Shown here: in pieces, positions 1-4,937 of the stretch
Numbering within the stretch: the stretch's first letter is position 1
Layout: each line of letters opens with the position of its first letter
Assembly (NCBI GenBank): GCA_021821565.1
Contig: JAKACI010000115.1
Span: 1 to 5,399 of the forward strand
Reading direction: 5' to 3'
Length of the DNA: 5,399 nucleotides
DNA from: a bacterium
GTDB lineage: Bacteria; SZUA-79; Acidulodesulfobacterales; Acidulodesulfobacteraceae
Notes under the pieces: model-generated
Databases searched by the model: none
The model's input: the letters and a program-made list of their open reading frames with translations, nothing else
What the model was told of the DNA's origin: nothing
Position numbers and translations under genes: made by a program

Positions 1-32
1 AGAAGAGTAAAAAATATGAATTTATTCCGTAA

Positions 33-128
33 TGGCGGAGAGAGAGGGATTCGAACCCTCGGTACATTCTTTATAAACATACATTCGCTTAGCAGGCGAA
101 CGCCTTCGACCAGCTCGGCCATCTCTCC
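33..128 (-). tRNA. tRNA-Ser(GCT), CCA encoded
   Basis: Read on the minus strand this folds as a complete class II tRNA. The acceptor stem is GGAGAGA paired with TCTCTCC, followed by discriminator G and an encoded CCA (33-35). The anticodon stem is TTCGC/GCGAA around loop CTGCTAA, which places anticodon GCT at plus positions 91-93, so it decodes AGC and AGU serine codons. A long variable arm (about 7 bp, GTATGTT with AATGTAC, including G-U pairs) is the hallmark of tRNA-Ser. The T arm is GAGGG-TTCGAAT-CCCTC. No stem defects are visible. It lies 90 bp downstream of the glycosyltransferase gene on the same strand, with its own likely promoter in the gap. Confidence 0.97.
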
Positions 129-163
129 AAAATGATTAAACTATGATTAAAAATAATTTATTT

Positions 164-192
164 ATAATATCAAATATTAATTTAATTTGCAA
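164..192 (-). promoter_or_regulatory. Candidate sigma70-type promoter for tRNA-Ser
   Basis: On the minus strand TTGCAA (plus 187-192) and TATTAT (plus 164-169) are separated by exactly 17 bp. TATTAT matches the TATAAT consensus at 5 of 6 positions and TTGCAA matches TTGACA at 4 of 6. Transcription would begin roughly 28 nt before the mature tRNA 5' end, a normal leader length for RNase P processing. The -35 box sits inside a 16-bp perfect palindrome (182-197). In such AT-rich DNA, promoter-like matches arise by chance, so this rests mainly on spacing and position. Confidence 0.45.
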
Positions 193-218
193 ATTAAGTT
201 TTGCAATAAAATAAATTT

Positions 219-1451
219 TTATAAATAAATTATACTTTCTTTATTATACTGCACTTTTATAAATAATAATAAGTAATCCCTTATATGTCTTGTTATAAGA
301 AAATTATTTTTAACATGTTCATATCCGTTTAGACCTAACTTATTTGCATATTCAGGGTTTTGAAGAAGCTGTTTTACATAAAGCGCAGTTCCCTCAATGG
401 TTCTTGAAAGCAATCCTGAATATTTATGCGTTATTTGTAAGGGAATACCGCCTACCGCCGAGGCAATAGTAGGTTTTTTCTTCCATAAGCTTTCTGAAAC
501 GGTAAGCCCGAAACCTTCTTTTATTGATTTTTGCAATATCACCGTTGACATTCTTTGAATTGCGTTAATTTCAATATTGCTGGTAGGAGGCAGGTTTAAA
601 ATAAAAATATCTTTATCTCCGTTAGCTTTTGCAAGAACTTCTTTATATACTTCAACGCTTTCGGGGTCGTCGTCAGCAGATCCGCCCGCCAAAATAAGCT
701 GGCAATCTATATATTTTTTAACTAATTTATAAACGTCAATTACCCCAAGAGGGTCTTTTAATCTATCAAATCTTGATACCTGAGTTATTATTTTTTTATT
801 TAAATCAATATTAAATCTATCTGCGACTTCAATTATTTGTTTTGTATCAAGTTCTTTGTTTTTATCGGATAAAGGGTCTATTGAGGGAGCAACTAACATC
901 TGAGGAATTTTAAGTTTTTTTGAAAATAAAGGAGAAGAAAATACCGAAGCATCATAGAGTTCTATATATTTTTTTAAAAAATTAAAAGTATTGGGATTAG
1001 CTGAACTGATGTCTATATGACATCTCCATATAAATTTTTTTTCTTTAAAACCTGTCTGCTTTTTTGCTCTTATAAGTCCGATAGGCTGAGGATCGTGTAT
1101 AAATATTATATCTCCGTTTAGAATCATATCGGCTAAGTTATTTTTTGTAATTTGGTCAAAATGGTCAAATTCTTCTTTTGTTATATCAATATTTACTCCG
1201 TGAAGAGAGTTATGAATTTTTTTTGTAATTTCAAAAAATTTTTCTCCTCCCTTAATAAAATCCCATCTTGCATCAACATTTAGCTGTTTAAGCAGAGGTA
1301 TCATTCTGTTTAATATTTCTGCAACGCCGCCGCCCACTGCGGTTGAATTAATATTTTGTATAATTTTTCCTTCTAAATGTGATGCTATTTCTTTAAGTTC
1401 GTCAATAGTTTCGCTGCCGACAATTTCCGCATAATCATTTATTGGATTCAT
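219..1451 (-). CDS. treT: TreT-type GT4 glycosyltransferase (probable trehalose synthase)
   Basis: This 410-residue protein has the two-Rossmann-domain layout of GT-B glycosyltransferases and reads like the trehalose glycosyltransferring synthase TreT. TreT reversibly joins NDP-glucose and glucose to form trehalose in the cytoplasm. Visible hallmarks are the N-terminal glycine-rich loop in NINSTAVGGGVAEILNRM (about 33-50), the IHDPQP segment (118-123), WRCHIDISS (142-150), the donor-phosphate-binding region SRFDRLKDP with R227 and K232, and the GT4 E-x7-E motif E312...E320 in KEGFGLTVSE. Length matches known TreT proteins, so the gene appears complete. The ATG is the only plausible start, because an in-frame stop lies shortly upstream with no other start codon between. 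No Shine-Dalgarno is visible. The DUF5752 gene lies 302 bp upstream on the same strand. TreT is the best call, but related GT4 enzymes using other acceptors cannot be excluded. Confidence 0.88.
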   Translation of the reverse strand: MNPINDYAEIVGSETIDELKEIASHLEGKIIQNINSTAVGGGVAEILNRMIPLLKQLNVDARWDFIKGGEKFFEITKKIHNSLHGVNIDITKEEFDHFDQITKNNLADMILNGDIIFIHDPQPIGLIRAKKQTGFKEKKFIWRCHIDISSANPNTFNFLKKYIELYDASVFSSPLFSKKLKIPQMLVAPSIDPLSDKNKELDTKQIIEVADRFNIDLNKKIITQVSRFDRLKDPLGVIDVYKLVKKYIDCQLILAGGSADDDPESVEVYKEVLAKANGDKDIFILNLPPTSNIEINAIQRMSTVILQKSIKEGFGLTVSESLWKKKPTIASAVGGIPLQITHKYSGLLSRTIEGTALYVKQLLQNPEYANKLGLNGYEHVKNNFLITRHIRDYLLLFIKVQYNKESIIYL

Positions 1452-1753
1452 TTTAATATAATAATAAAAGTTTAAAATATTTAATATTTATTTATAGATA
1501 ATATTTAATTCATTAATAAATAGATAATAATGATGAATTAATTATAAATTAATGAAATTTAAATTCATACGACAAAAAGGTACGTATAAATTTAATGTTA
1601 ATTAAAAAGTAAATATATACAAGACATTATGATTACAACAAATAATGTTAACCTAAAAGTCTAAGGTTCTAATTGTTAATTATAGATAATCATTACTAAT
1701 ACTAATACTAATTAATACTAAGAGTAATTAATACTAAGACTAGTTAATAATAA
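1452..1753. other. 302-bp AT-rich spacer between DUF5752 and treT-like genes
   Basis: No convincing coding frame or RNA gene is visible here. Contents seen: tandem repeats at 1695-1750 (listed separately); a 7-bp inverted repeat acattat (1624-1630) / ataatgt (1642-1648) with an 11-nt loop; a weaker aacct (1650-1654) / aggtt (1664-1668) hairpin; and a near-palindrome centred near 1560 (atgaa 1552-1556, ttcat 1564-1568). A weak minus-strand promoter-like pair, TTGTTG (1636-1641) and TATATT (1612-1617) with an 18-bp spacer, would leave a leader of about 150 nt before the glycosyltransferase start. None of the hairpins is followed by a clear T-run, so I do not call a terminator. Confidence 0.6.
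1695..1750. repeat. Short AT-rich tandem repeats (6-bp x3, then 16-bp x2 plus partial)
   Basis: The hexamer actaat occurs three times in succession at 1695-1712. It runs into a 16-bp unit starting taattaatactaag, present at 1709-1724 and 1725-1740 and differing only at its last base. A diverged third partial copy (tagttaat) begins at 1741, just beyond the DUF5752 stop codon on the minus strand. The pattern suggests replication-slippage expansion at a gene boundary. It could also hold binding sites for a regulator of the downstream glycosyltransferase gene, but nothing shows that directly. Confidence 0.7.
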
Positions 1754-2410
1754 TTATAAATATTGCTTAACTAAATTTATTATTGCAACTTTTAATTCGT
1801 TCATAGTATGAGTATATAAGTCAAGATTATTTATTGATGAAGCAAGTTTAGTTAATTTAAATTCGCTATCTATCCACATTGAAAAATCATTTTTTCTTTC
1901 TTTTAATCTGAAGGAAGATTCAAAAAAATGATAATAGAGAGAATAAACAGACATATTTTGTAATACATTTACGAAATCTTCAAGAGAATATGCATACTTT
2001 TTAGTATCCATAATATATGTTATTGACTTCATAAAATTAAATCTTGAAGACATTTCAACCTGCCTTGTCTTTTTATTTTTGGAAATAAAATTTTCAATAA
2101 TTGCAATAAGTTTTAATTTAAATTCTTCCATTGAATTAAAACTGAATAAATCAATGCCCGCTATTTCTTCGCCGAGAAAGTTTTCTCCAAGTATGCCTGT
2201 AATCCAATAAGCAAAATCATTAGGAGCTGCAGGCGCAGTACTATGAAATTGAAGCAAAAAATGATGCGTATGATAGTATAATATAGCATCGTCAGATGTC
2301 TTAATACCTTTAAGGAGTTCTGCAAGATTTAAAGCATATATCCCTGTTAATTCAGGGAGGCTTAATTTAACAAAGAACTTAAAAGGATATTGTGCGATTT
2401 TATTATCCAT
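1754..2410 (-). CDS. DUF5752 family protein
   Basis: This 218-residue soluble protein matches my memory of the DUF5752 family, whose biochemical role is unknown. It has no signal peptide or membrane segment. The sequence is an internal duplication. Half one carries ILYYHTHHFLLQFH (43-56), PNDFAYWI (63-70) and LGEEIAGIDLF (79-89). Half two carries SLYYHFFESSFRL (157-169), KNDFSMWI (173-180) and LTKLASSINNLDLY (186-199). Each half is followed by a helix of the type ELKxxI. Shared YYH (45-47, 159-161) and NDFxxWI (64-70, 174-180) suggest two copies of one helical domain. The family is, from memory, often found near GT4/trehalose-type glycosyltransferases, and here the TreT-like gene is next downstream on the same strand, so a helper or regulatory role in that pathway is an inference. 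The start is the first ATG after a promoter-like element; no Shine-Dalgarno is visible. Confidence 0.8.
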   Translation of the reverse strand: MDNKIAQYPFKFFVKLSLPELTGIYALNLAELLKGIKTSDDAILYYHTHHFLLQFHSTAPAAPNDFAYWITGILGENFLGEEIAGIDLFSFNSMEEFKLKLIAIIENFISKNKKTRQVEMSSRFNFMKSITYIMDTKKYAYSLEDFVNVLQNMSVYSLYYHFFESSFRLKERKNDFSMWIDSEFKLTKLASSINNLDLYTHTMNELKVAIINLVKQYL

Positions 2411-2428
2411 GTTTTTATTTTAATACAA

Positions 2429-2472
2429 ATTGTGATAATAATCAAATTTTTTTTAATTTTATTGTGATAATA
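2429..2472. repeat. 12-bp direct repeat attgtgataata, two copies 32 bp apart
   Basis: Identical copies lie at 2429-2440 and 2461-2472 in the divergent intergenic region. The first copy continues into atcaa, so that 2432-2445 reads GTGAT-AATA-ATCAA, one mismatch from the FNR consensus TTGAT-N4-ATCAA and also CRP-like in its TGTGA half. The 32-bp period is about three helical turns, placing both copies on one face of the DNA. This could be an operator for one or both divergent genes, but no regulator is present in the window and single-mismatch FNR-like sites are expected about once by chance in AT-rich DNA of this length. Confidence 0.35.
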
Positions 2473-2476
2473 TAAT
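2471..2476 (+). promoter_or_regulatory. Candidate -10 box for the DUF59 gene
   Basis: A perfect TATAAT lies on the plus strand 48 bp before the DUF59 start codon. The DNA 17 bp upstream is a T-run (around 2448-2453) that matches TTGACA poorly, so only the -10 is convincing. It overlaps the -10 proposed for the divergent DUF5752 promoter (2472-2477), which would mean the two polymerase sites compete. Confidence 0.3.
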
Positions 2477-2500
2477 AATATATATTTGAATAAAATGCAA
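2472..2500 (-). promoter_or_regulatory. Candidate promoter for the DUF5752 gene
   Basis: On the minus strand TTGCAT (plus 2495-2500) and TATTAT (plus 2472-2477) are exactly 17 bp apart. This is almost the same pair as the one proposed upstream of the tRNA gene (TTGCAA, 17 bp, TATTAT), which adds some support. Transcription would start near 2464, giving a leader of roughly 54 nt. The AT-rich context makes a chance match possible. Confidence 0.4.
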
Positions 2501-2524
2501 AAAATTAATGGGCGGTAACATATT

Positions 2525-2833
2525 ATGATGATAACAAAAAACGATATTTTAGAAAATTTAAAACAGATAATAGACCCGGAGCTTGAAGTCAATATTGTTG
2601 ATTTAGGATTGATTTATAATATAAAAATTGATGAACAAAATAAAAAAGCAGCTGTTTTTATGACTTTAACCTCAAAAGGCTGTCCGCTAAGCAATGTAAT
2701 AAAATTTGAAGTTGAAGAATCGCTAAAAAAACTTGAAGGAATAGAAAACGCAGAAGTGAACATAGTCTGGGAACCCGAATGGAATTATTCTATGATAAAA
2801 CCGGAAATTTTGAAGAAATTGCGAAAACATTGA
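2525..2833 (+). CDS. DUF59/MIP18 family Fe-S cluster assembly factor (SufT-like)
   Basis: This 102-residue protein is a single complete MIP18 (DUF59) domain. It has DPELEVNIVDLGLIYNI (17-33), MTLTSKGCPLSNVI with the conserved Cys53 (46-59), and the C-terminal VNIVWEPEWNYSMI with W82 and W86 (78-91). Family members such as SufT and PaaD help mature Fe-S proteins in the cytoplasm, and the cysteine is thought to matter for cluster handling. The start is ATGATG at 2525; the upstream GGGCGG (2510-2515) is only a fair Shine-Dalgarno, 9 nt away. It is divergent from the DUF5752 gene and 92 bp upstream of the membrane protein, so the two plus-strand genes may form an operon. No suf genes are visible, so the client is unknown; with the oxidase-like neighbour and nearby DUF2249 gene, a respiratory or NO-related client is possible. 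Confidence 0.9.
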   Translation: MMITKNDILENLKQIIDPELEVNIVDLGLIYNIKIDEQNKKAAVFMTLTSKGCPLSNVIKFEVEESLKKLEGIENAEVNIVWEPEWNYSMIKPEILKKLRKH

Positions 2834-2925
2834 AAATTAAATTATAAACGTAAATAGTGTAAAAAAATATTTTTTATTTTTATTTAATTGTCTATTATGT
2901 TGCGTATTGCAGAAGGAGAAAAATT
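2834..2925 (+). other. Spacer between DUF59 and membrane-protein genes, with strong RBS
   Basis: This 92-bp AT-rich gap holds an A7/T6 self-complementary stretch (about 2861-2876) that could form a weak AT-only hairpin, but it is not a convincing terminator. It ends with AGAAGGAG (2911-2918), a strong Shine-Dalgarno 7 nt before the ATG at 2926, which fixes the start of the membrane protein. No clear separate promoter is seen, so readthrough from the DUF59 gene is the simpler reading. Confidence 0.55.
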
Positions 2926-4197
2926 ATGAATTCAGGTGATAGCTCCGTAAATATAGCTTTAAGACATATTAAAACAGGGTCGGTTTTTTTAATATTGTTT
3001 TTTTATTATATGTTTATTGATTCAAATAATTTTTTGACTTATTTTTTTATGAACACGAAAATAATATCCTTAACCCATATTTTTACTTTAGGTTTTCTTT
3101 TAATGGTAATTATGGGAGCGTCTTATATGTTATTGCCGGTTGCTCTCGGGGTTAAAATAGCTTTTGAAAAATCATTTTACTATGTTTATTATGCTTATAT
3201 TATAGCGCTTATAGTTTTTATTGCGGGAATGCATTATTTTAACCCTGACCTCATTGCATTAGGCGGTTGTTTATTATTTGCCTCGGTTATTATTTACAAT
3301 ATAAATATAATGACAAGCCTTAAGAAGATAAGAAAATGGGACTATACAAGTTTTGGAATTTTATTTGCCTACGTTTATCTTTTTATCGGACTTTTAATCG
3401 GCACATATATGGCGCTCTCATTTTATTTTAATATAGTAGGAAAATATATTTTTGATTCTTTAATGAGTCATATTTATGTGATGTTAGCAGGTTTTATTAT
3501 TATGCTGTTTATGGCAATATCTTATCGTTTGCTTCCAATGTTTTATATGACAAAAACGCCTAAAAATTTTATATGGGTAACAGATTTGATATTATTAAAT
3601 GCAGGAATTATTTTAATTGTAATTTCGTCAATTATAAACGGGTTTTATAATTTATTCGGGTTAGGTCTGTTTTATGCAGGCAGCATTTTATTATCTGCCG
3701 GAATAATTGTATTTTGTTTTGAATTTTTTAGCTTAATGAACGGCAGGATCAAGAAAAAATGGGATATTACAACTTTTTATCTGTATCTTGGTATTATTTT
3801 TTTATTGGCTGCAGTTTTTATGGGGAATTTAATATTATTTTTGCCTGAAAGAGCAATAGCCGAAAATCCGGGTATTTATTATGCTTTTGGATTTATCGGT
3901 TTATTTGGTTACGCAGGAATGGTTATAATAGGTTTTTTGCATAAAATATTTCCGTTTTTAATAAGTTTAAAGAAATTTGAAAAAGTAAAAAAAGGCGCTT
4001 ATAAAGGATTGATAGGAAATATGCAGAAAAAATATATGCAATATATAGATTTAATATTATTTGCAGCGGCTGTTCCCGCTGCATCATTTTCTTTACTTAT
4101 TTTAGACATCAGTCTGATAAAAATATCATCGGCATTATTAATAGCCGCTTCGGTAATATTTTTGATAAATTTATTTATTATGGAAAAAAGCGCATGA
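2926..4197 (+). CDS. 12-TM heme-copper-oxidase-subunit-I-like / NnrS-like membrane protein
   Basis: This 423-residue protein has about 12 hydrophobic helices (roughly 17-41, 50-75, 87-105, 107-128, 141-170, 180-206, 216-240, 243-270, 280-305, 317-345, 371-394, 396-417). It resembles the cbb3 subunit I-like and NnrS-like proteins often found with DUF59 and DUF2249 genes. Three 4-helix units are visible. Segments RKWDYTSF (136-143) and KKWDITTF (277-284) start units two and three. The following helices align as H51...Y67..P71, H182...Y200..P204 and F321...H339..P343. H51 sits in TM2, where oxidases bind low-spin heme, but the paired His-His of a copper site and the HPEVY-type motif are absent, so it is unlikely to be a normal oxidase. 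A heme-binding NO- or redox-related role is inference. The start is set by AGAAGGAG 7 nt upstream. The stop overlaps the ATG of a micro-ORF. Confidence 0.75.
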   Translation: MNSGDSSVNIALRHIKTGSVFLILFFYYMFIDSNNFLTYFFMNTKIISLTHIFTLGFLLMVIMGASYMLLPVALGVKIAFEKSFYYVYYAYIIALIVFIAGMHYFNPDLIALGGCLLFASVIIYNINIMTSLKKIRKWDYTSFGILFAYVYLFIGLLIGTYMALSFYFNIVGKYIFDSLMSHIYVMLAGFIIMLFMAISYRLLPMFYMTKTPKNFIWVTDLILLNAGIILIVISSIINGFYNLFGLGLFYAGSILLSAGIIVFCFEFFSLMNGRIKKKWDITTFYLYLGIIFLLAAVFMGNLILFLPERAIAENPGIYYAFGFIGLFGYAGMVIIGFLHKIFPFLISLKKFEKVKKGAYKGLIGNMQKKYMQYIDLILFAAAVPAASFSLLILDISLIKISSALLIAASVIFLINLFIMEKSA

Positions 4198-4310
4198 TTT
4201 ATCTTGTAGATAAGCGGCTTTTGATGTCTATATCATGGCTATTGGACGAGAATAACTTTGCAATCCCTATCCTCTCACCTTATAATAATAGTAAACAAGT
4301 AAGAACGTGA
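4194..4310 (+). CDS. Candidate 38-aa micro-ORF, ATGA-coupled to the membrane protein
   Basis: An ATG at 4194 overlaps the TGA stop of the membrane-protein gene (ATGA), a classic arrangement for translational coupling. It opens 38 codons ending at TGA 4308-4310. The product begins MIYLVDKRLLMSISWLLDE and ends SPYNNSKQVRT; it has no obvious membrane helix or known motif and I do not recognise it. A weak GGA (4182-4184) lies upstream. Base composition is visibly less AT-rich than the rest of the convergent intergenic stretch, which argues that something is conserved here. After the TGA the same frame stays open for 10 more codons to a TAA. The minus strand is also open for about 26 codons without a start codon across 4199-4279, so an untranslated element or gene remnant is an equally good explanation. 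Confidence 0.3.
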   Translation: MIYLVDKRLLMSISWLLDENNFAIPILSPYNNSKQVRT

Positions 4311-4322
4311 ACGCAAAGTTAT
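4252..4322. repeat. 10-bp inverted repeat with 51-nt loop
   Basis: Arms ataactttgc (4252-4261) and gcaaagttat (4313-4322) are perfect inverted copies flanking 51 nt in the gap between the convergent membrane-protein and TPR genes. They could close a structured 3' RNA end or be the ends of a small decayed element. The left arm lies inside the candidate micro-ORF and the right arm just after its stop. No T-run follows directly on either strand, so it is not a standard terminator. Confidence 0.5.
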
Positions 4323-4329
4323 AAATTTG

Positions 4330-4365
4330 ATACAAAAAAATAAGTAATTAAGGTATTATTTGTAT
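4330..4365. terminator. Weak AT-only hairpin between convergent genes
   Basis: atacaaa (4330-4336) and tttgtat (4359-4365) form a 7-bp stem just beyond the minus-strand TPR stop codon. The stem holds a single G-C pair, with an A-run inside the left half that gives T's on the minus strand. It is placed where a terminator for the TPR gene is expected, but it is thermodynamically weak and may be chance. Confidence 0.2.
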
Positions 4366-4376
4366 AAATAAAAAAA

Positions 4377-4757
4377 TTAACGGCCAGGTTCCATTTCATA
4401 TTTCTTAAGAAATTTTTTTGCCCAGATGAGTTTTGGATTATATTGCAAAGCTTTTTTTAGCGAAACAATGCTTAATGAAGGAAAGCCGAGTCTATGAAGC
4501 GCGATTCCCATTTTCCCCCATGCTTTTGCAAAATGAGGTTTTAAAATTATAGCTTTTTGAAAATGCTGGATTGCTGTCATATTATATCCGCCATGCATTG
4601 CACCTATGCCTTTTTTGTATTGAAAAGCAGGATTGTTTACATTTGTTTTCATAGCAAAAGCATTGGATTGCAAAAATAGATTAAAAACTATAGCCGAAAA
4701 TATTATTAAACAAAAAATTACAATAATATTTTTTAATCTCAAAGCTGTTGAATCCAT
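4377..4757 (-). CDS. Exported small TPR-repeat protein
   Basis: This 126-residue protein starts with a typical Sec signal: basic residues R7 and K9, a hydrophobic core (about 11-28), and a likely signal peptidase site after AFA (33-35). The mature part is two tetratricopeptide repeats. The first is about 45-76, with GGYNMTAIQHFQKAIILKP; the second is about 77-110, with AWGKMGIALHRLG and SLKKALQYNP. A capping helix IWAKKFLKKY follows. TPRs bind protein partners, so this is probably a periplasmic or envelope adaptor; the partner cannot be told. The start is secure: AAGGAGG (plus 4767-4773) lies 9 nt upstream and a strong promoter lies further up. It converges on the membrane-protein gene with a 179-bp gap. 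A short plus-strand frame across its 5' end has no ribosome site and is a shadow. Confidence 0.88.
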   Translation of the reverse strand: MDSTALRLKNIIVIFCLIIFSAIVFNLFLQSNAFAMKTNVNNPAFQYKKGIGAMHGGYNMTAIQHFQKAIILKPHFAKAWGKMGIALHRLGFPSLSIVSLKKALQYNPKLIWAKKFLKKYEMEPGR

Positions 4758-4820
4758 AATAAATAGCCTCCTTAGTATAATCTACGTTGATTTATTTATA
4801 TTTTATTCATATTTATTTAT

Positions 4821-4849
4821 ATACTATCTTAAATTATTATAAATGTCAA
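4821..4849 (-). promoter_or_regulatory. Promoter of the TPR gene (exact TTGACA -35)
   Basis: On the minus strand a perfect TTGACA (plus 4844-4849) is separated by exactly 17 bp from TAGTAT (plus 4821-4826), which matches TATAAT at 4 of 6 positions. Transcription would start near 4814, about 57 nt before the start codon and upstream of a strong AAGGAGG. This is the best promoter in the window. Two direct repeats abut the -35 from upstream. Confidence 0.6.
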
Positions 4850-4875
4850 ATATACACTTTAACAATATACACTTT
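4849..4875 (-). promoter_or_regulatory. Paired 12-bp direct repeats at the -35 of the TPR promoter
   Basis: On the minus strand AAAGTGTATATT occurs twice (plus 4864-4875 and 4849-4860), exact copies with a 15-bp period. The downstream copy overlaps the first base of the TTGACA box. Tandem sites at this position are typical for a transcription factor touching RNA polymerase, either activating or blocking it. The regulator is unknown. Confidence 0.4.
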
Positions 4876-4937
4876 CATTCCTCCATAGAAATTATTATAG
4901 AAACTATCAATGATATTTCAACGATAAGCAGTACTGA

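Noticed and set aside
1..32. Terminator after tRNA-Ser
   Set aside because: A 4-bp stem (gaat/attc near 18-27) followed by T's on the minus strand exists, but it is too short to support a call and the window ends there.
1624..1668. Rho-independent terminator after the DUF5752 gene
   Set aside because: The two short hairpins here are AT-rich with long loops and lack a following T-run on the minus strand.
2508..2528. Six-codon leader ORF (MGGNIL) overlapping the DUF59 start
   Set aside because: It has no ribosome site of its own and no attenuator-like hairpins follow. Tiny frames like this are common by chance.
2362..2592. 76-codon minus-strand frame across the divergent intergenic region
   Set aside because: It overlaps the 5' ends of both the DUF5752 and DUF59 genes and is rich in Ile, Lys, Leu and Tyr from AT-rich DNA, with no ribosome site or known motif. 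It is a shadow frame.
2926..4197. Genuine cbb3 oxidase catalytic subunit (CcoN) or NO reductase NorB
   Set aside because: The adjacent His-His pair and other copper- or iron-ligand motifs are not visible, and no partner cytochrome c subunits lie next to it. Only the overall helix plan is similar.
4633..4842. 69-codon plus-strand frame antisense to the TPR gene start
   Set aside because: It lies opposite the signal-peptide region of a well-supported gene and runs through that gene's promoter. Its hydrophobic tail comes from AT-rich sequence and no Shine-Dalgarno precedes it.
4844..4877. 10-codon minus-strand ORF (MKVYIVKVYI) preceded by GGAGG
   Set aside because: The GGAGG is only about one base from the ATG, too close for normal initiation, and the ORF ends inside the -35 box. 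The repeated KVYI simply reflects the 12-bp DNA direct repeat.
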